From an uncultured Desulfobacterium sp. (lineage in GTDB: Bacteria; Desulfobacterota; DSM-4660; Desulfatiglandales; Desulfatiglandaceae): a DNA stretch of 48,088 nt. The translations under genes and the position numbers were made by a program. The stretch lies in contig LT984854.1 in assembly GCA_900258555.1 (NCBI GenBank), positions 1,642,646 through 1,690,733 on the forward strand. The letters are read 5' to 3'. Positions 45,231-48,088 of the stretch are shown piece after piece (positions within the stretch are counted from its first letter, which is position 1; the number at the start of each line of letters is the position of its first letter). The notes under the pieces were generated by a model. That model ran no database searches, was not told where the DNA came from, and was given only the letters and a program-made list of their open reading frames with translations.

Positions 45231-45920
45231 ATTACCTTTGACCGATATGTCGGTTGAGGTAAAGACTAAACATTTTGATAATAAACATACTTAACTCGCT
45301 GAAATATTAAAATAGTTACTATGTTATATTTTTTAATGCCGATATGTACGCAAAAATATATCGGGCTGTGTCAAGAATTATTTTCATAGGTTTCTGAAAT
45401 CCAGGTTATCTCCGAGATTTTGATATGTCTTTATAGGCATAATGAATTTCACTCAAAAAGCGCAAAAAACGCTTAAAACCATCAAACGGGGCGAAAAGAA
45501 CACTTTTGGTTTGTAATTGTCAAGTAAAATTTCATGTGCTTTAACTTATAAAAATAATTACTTATTATCTTGAATATTTACTCAAAATAACTTTTATATG
45601 GTCTCCGACCGAAGATATACCGGATTTATAAAAAGGGAGCTTAACAGGCCTTGTGGTAGGAGGGTAAGATTGACGCTGCGATGATTGACATGATATTCAG
45701 GCCACTCAAGACCCTGATAATCTCGTAAAAAGTCAGAAATCGCCTTTTTACTCAGTTTTAGGTTTTAGGTGTTATGTTTTAAGAGGTTAAAATCAAAAGG
45801 CAATTTAAACATAAAACTTAACACTTAAAAACTGATGAATTCGCCTTCTTACGAATTCATCAAAACTTATTCCATGCGAATCTATAAAACCTTACAGATA
45901 AAACAGAGTTATTGAAGATA
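45231..45920. other. Divergent intergenic region with inverted repeats
   Basis: This ~690-bp gap separates ccsA (minus) and the permease (plus). It is AT-rich and without a gene. At 45753-45834 an imperfect inverted repeat occurs (CAGTTTTAGG... and ...CTTAAAAACTG), and at 45834-45861 a perfect 10-bp palindrome GATGAATTCG/CGAATTCATC with an 8-nt loop. Promoters for both flanking operons should be here but none is clear. Confidence 0.55.
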
Positions 45921-47306
45921 ATGGAAGAACAGACAAACGGACTTAGAAGGCAGATCGGGTTTTTCTCCGCAACCATACTGGTTGTGGCCAATATGATCGG
46001 CACAGGAATATTCACCACCTCGGGTTTTATCATTGAGGAGCTTGGGGGCCCCGGGGCCATGCTTTTGTGCTGGGTCACAGGCGGCATCTTTGCCCTTTCA
46101 GGGGCGCTCTGTTATGGGGAGCTTGGTGCCATGTACCCTTTGGCAGGCGGTGAATATGTGTACTTGAGGGAGGCCTTTGGAAGACCGATGGCGTTTCTTT
46201 CCGGATGGATTTCCCTGATTGTGGGCTTTTCCGCCCCGATCGCCGCGGCATCAATTGCATTTGCGACCTATTTTTTCCGCGCCTTTCCTGCTCTGCTGCG
46301 CGGTGACGGAAATTTGCATTTTTTTGAAGGCATGGGCATTACAATATCCCCTATAAGTTTGGCTGCATTGGCTGTTATCATTTTATTTTCTCTTGTACAT
46401 TCCTACAGCCTATGGTTCGGAAGCAGGGTGCAAAATGTCCTTACTATCTTTAAGTTTACTTTGATCACCGGTTTTGTGATTGCGGGCCTCTTTCTGGGGA
46501 AAGGGGCTATGCCGGAATTGGTTAATGGTCCTTCTTTATCATTGGCCTTTTCAGGAAAATTTGCGGTCTCCCTGATATTTGTATCTTTTGCCTACAGCGG
46601 CTGGAATGCCGCCTCCTACCTCGGAAGTGAGATCAAAGATCCGGGCAGAAACATCCCCTTGGCGCTCGTAGTTGGCACCTTTGTTGTAATAGTTTTATAT
46701 CTGCTTTTGAACCTCACCTACATATTCGCCCTGCCTCTGGATAAGATGAGCGGGGTTTTGGAGATAGGCACGATGGCGGCTATCAGCCTTTTTGGTGAAA
46801 ACGTCAGCCATTGGGTCTCCGGGGCAATCGCCATAGGCCTTCTTTCGGTGATAAGCGCAATGATCCTGGCAGGTCCCAGGGTCTATTATGCCATGGCAAG
46901 GGACGGGGCCTTTGTGGATGGTCTGGCAAGGCTCAAGGGAAGGCACCAGACCCCTGCATACTCGATCATGTTGCAGGGGCTATTGGCAATTGCAATGGTA
47001 TTAACCGCATCATTTGATGAGCTTTTAATCTATATCGGATTTACCTTGTCGCTTTTTGCTATGTTAACAGTGTGCGGCCTGCTCCTGATAAGGAAACGAA
47101 AGAATGCCCCGGTTGCGGCTTACAGGACGTGGGGCTATCCAGTGACACCATTGATTTTCATCGCAGGCAACCTCTGGATAATCTATTACTCAATCATGAT
47201 CAAGCCCCTTGTCTCAGCCGTCGGCCTTTTAACCATTGGCATAGGTATTTTGATATATCTCTTGATCAAACGGCTGCATGCTACAGAGAACAGAGGCCGG
47301 AAGTAA
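45921..47306 (+). CDS. APC-family amino acid permease
   Basis: A 461-residue amino acid/polyamine/organocation permease with about twelve hydrophobic helices. The N-terminal VVANMIGTGIFTTSGF is the family's substrate-binding unwound helix (GxGIF), followed by ALSGALCYGELGAMYPLAGG, the second signature. FASYSGWNA-type residues in SFAYSGWNAASYLGSEIKDP mark helix 6. The nearest match is the amino acid transporter (LAT-like) branch. I chose the ATG at 45921; a TTG at 45912 adds 3 residues. It stands alone and its end lies 12 bp before the convergent truncated transposase. Confidence 0.9.
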   Translation: MEEQTNGLRRQIGFFSATILVVANMIGTGIFTTSGFIIEELGGPGAMLLCWVTGGIFALSGALCYGELGAMYPLAGGEYVYLREAFGRPMAFLSGWISLIVGFSAPIAAASIAFATYFFRAFPALLRGDGNLHFFEGMGITISPISLAALAVIILFSLVHSYSLWFGSRVQNVLTIFKFTLITGFVIAGLFLGKGAMPELVNGPSLSLAFSGKFAVSLIFVSFAYSGWNAASYLGSEIKDPGRNIPLALVVGTFVVIVLYLLLNLTYIFALPLDKMSGVLEIGTMAAISLFGENVSHWVSGAIAIGLLSVISAMILAGPRVYYAMARDGAFVDGLARLKGRHQTPAYSIMLQGLLAIAMVLTASFDELLIYIGFTLSLFAMLTVCGLLLIRKRKNAPVAAYRTWGYPVTPLIFIAGNLWIIYYSIMIKPLVSAVGLLTIGIGILIYLLIKRLHATENRGRK

Positions 47307-47318
47307 ATTCCCCCTGCC

Positions 47319-47987
47319 TTAGATCCTGCCCTTTTGAATCTGTATGATTTTTAATGGCTCTCCGTCTACCCGTTGGTAGACTGATGTCACAGGCCCGATC
47401 GGAGCATTTAAAATCTCTTCCTCCCCCGGCTGAACAACCGGACGATTGCACCGCGAACAAAATGCCTGATCATGCAGATATTGGGTGGCAACGGTAGCAG
47501 GTTGAATAACAATATCTTCTTGAATATGTTCGTAAGTTCCTTCTATAGGCTTCAGATTATTTTTCTGACAAAAGGGACAAACCGTCGGGGCAGGCACATG
47601 AATGGTTCTGTCAATACGTTCAGGCTTAGGTCTTACCCACCCCGGATGCTCCATGGGCGCTCCCCGTTTCTTTTTCTCCTGACTGGCAGGTGGAATACTT
47701 TCCTCTCTTTTCACTCCGCTGTTGTCTTGTTTCTTGTTAGACTTAAATTGTCGTTGGTGCAATAACTTCAGCTTGGCCTTCAGCTCAGCGTTCTCCTTTT
47801 CTAAGGTGCGTATTAGATCCCTCTTGGCTTGTAAATCATTATATAAATTATCGACGATCTTAAGGTGCTCATCGTATACGTAATCTGCCCGTTGGTATGC
47901 CTCCAATGCCCACTTTGCAGACATCCACTCCAGATGAGGGCAGGCACTTCTATAGGGGCACTTAAAATCATGGGGCGGATAGAGCAT
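47319..47987 (-). CDS. Truncated IS66-family transposase (N-terminal part)
   Basis: A 222-residue protein with the N-terminal layout of IS66 transposases: Cys-rich start (CPYRSACPHL), a coiled coil at ~45-80 (LIRTLEKENAELKAKLKLL), a basic linker, and the zinc-finger CPFCQKN (~137) paired with CSRCNRP (~178), ending in LNAPIGPVT. Full IS66 transposases continue for about 250 more residues with the DDE catalytic domain; here the frame ends after about 20 unrelated-looking residues, and the permease gene follows on the other strand. The element is therefore probably truncated and inactive. The ATG lies 1 nt after the stop of an upstream partial gene. Confidence 0.7.
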   Translation of the reverse strand: MLYPPHDFKCPYRSACPHLEWMSAKWALEAYQRADYVYDEHLKIVDNLYNDLQAKRDLIRTLEKENAELKAKLKLLHQRQFKSNKKQDNSGVKREESIPPASQEKKKRGAPMEHPGWVRPKPERIDRTIHVPAPTVCPFCQKNNLKPIEGTYEHIQEDIVIQPATVATQYLHDQAFCSRCNRPVVQPGEEEILNAPIGPVTSVYQRVDGEPLKIIQIQKGRI

Positions 47988-47988
47988 A

Positions 47989-48088
47989 CTATTTGCTCTC
48001 GACGTTGAGCAGTTCCCAGTTTACCTTAGAAAGTTTCTGAATAGTCAGCCAGAGTCCATTGTACCTTTTACTCATCTCCAAGGCCTTC
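47989..48088 (-). CDS. Partial upstream gene, C-terminal end only
   Basis: The last 32 codons of a minus-strand gene that enters from beyond the window end. The visible end has MSKRYNGLWLTIQKLSKVNW and stops with TAG at 47989-47991, 1 nt before the truncated transposase starts. It may belong to the same insertion element. Too little is present to name it. Confidence 0.5.
   Translation of the reverse strand, partial: KALEMSKRYNGLWLTIQKLSKVNWELLNVESK

Overview
The window reads as a chromosome segment of an anaerobic, sulfate-reducing (or sulfur-metabolising) member of the Desulfobacterota. The basis is a dissimilatory-type sulfate adenylyltransferase, a methylene-THF reductase / heterodisulfide-reductase-like (MetF-MetV-HdrA-MvhD) operon, a large formate dehydrogenase beside a TupA-like tungstate-binding protein, an archaemetzincin, and strong evidence for selenocysteine decoding. 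This placement is inference from gene content; no rRNA or tRNA gene was seen. Three reading frames that look broken by in-frame TGA (HdrA, MvhD, FdhA) are best read as intact selenoproteins. Each TGA sits at the family's cysteine/selenocysteine site and is followed at the right distance by a hairpin resembling a bacterial SECIS.

Layout. 1-560: 5' remnant of a group II intron, then a DUF1232 membrane protein. 880-5992 (minus): archaemetzincin, NtrC-type regulator, sensor kinase with a Rossmann-like N-terminus, ACT-domain protein and CheY-like receiver; a MITE-like element lies inside at 4413-4544. 6145-13968 (minus): receiver-like protein, MetF paralogue, a 1483-residue HdrA-GltD-HdrA fusion with Sec64, MvhD with Sec16, MetV and MetF, probably one operon for an electron-bifurcating methylene-THF reductase. 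14425-16086 (plus): DUF47/PhoU-like protein and Pit phosphate transporter behind a good sigma70 promoter. 16297-23559: exported InlB-repeat protein, ATP-grasp ligase, rhomboid-DnaJ-C fusion, PurF-like protein lacking the catalytic cysteine, and an M48 lipoprotein peptidase; the second MITE copy is at 20946-21076. 23969-26055 (plus): sat and an RNase Z-like hydrolase. 26052-26594 (minus): a cobalamin riboswitch, an intrinsic terminator and a 65-residue unknown gene.

26754-30998: SLC13 transporter, an exported LamG-like protein and a metallo-beta-lactamase-fold protein. 31056-35842 (minus): exported FmdE-domain protein, TupA-like protein and selenocysteine FdhA, which suggests a W/Mo formate dehydrogenase locus. 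35974-45230 (minus): an envelope locus of CcsA and ResB (cytochrome c maturation), TonB-dependent receptor, an exported CxxCH / tetrapyrrole-methylase-like fusion, TonB, a 23-repeat acidic protein, ExbB and ExbD. The TonB-ExbD block is bracketed by two direct copies of a ~63-bp repeat. 45921-48088: an APC amino-acid permease, a truncated IS66-type transposase and a partial upstream gene.

As a system, sat, FdhA and MetFV-HdrA-MvhD fit sulfate respiration coupled to the methyl branch of the Wood-Ljungdahl pathway. The most unusual pieces are the paired Sec sites in HdrA and MvhD, the orphan B12-riboswitch gene, and the exported tetrapyrrole-methylase fusion beside a TonB system.
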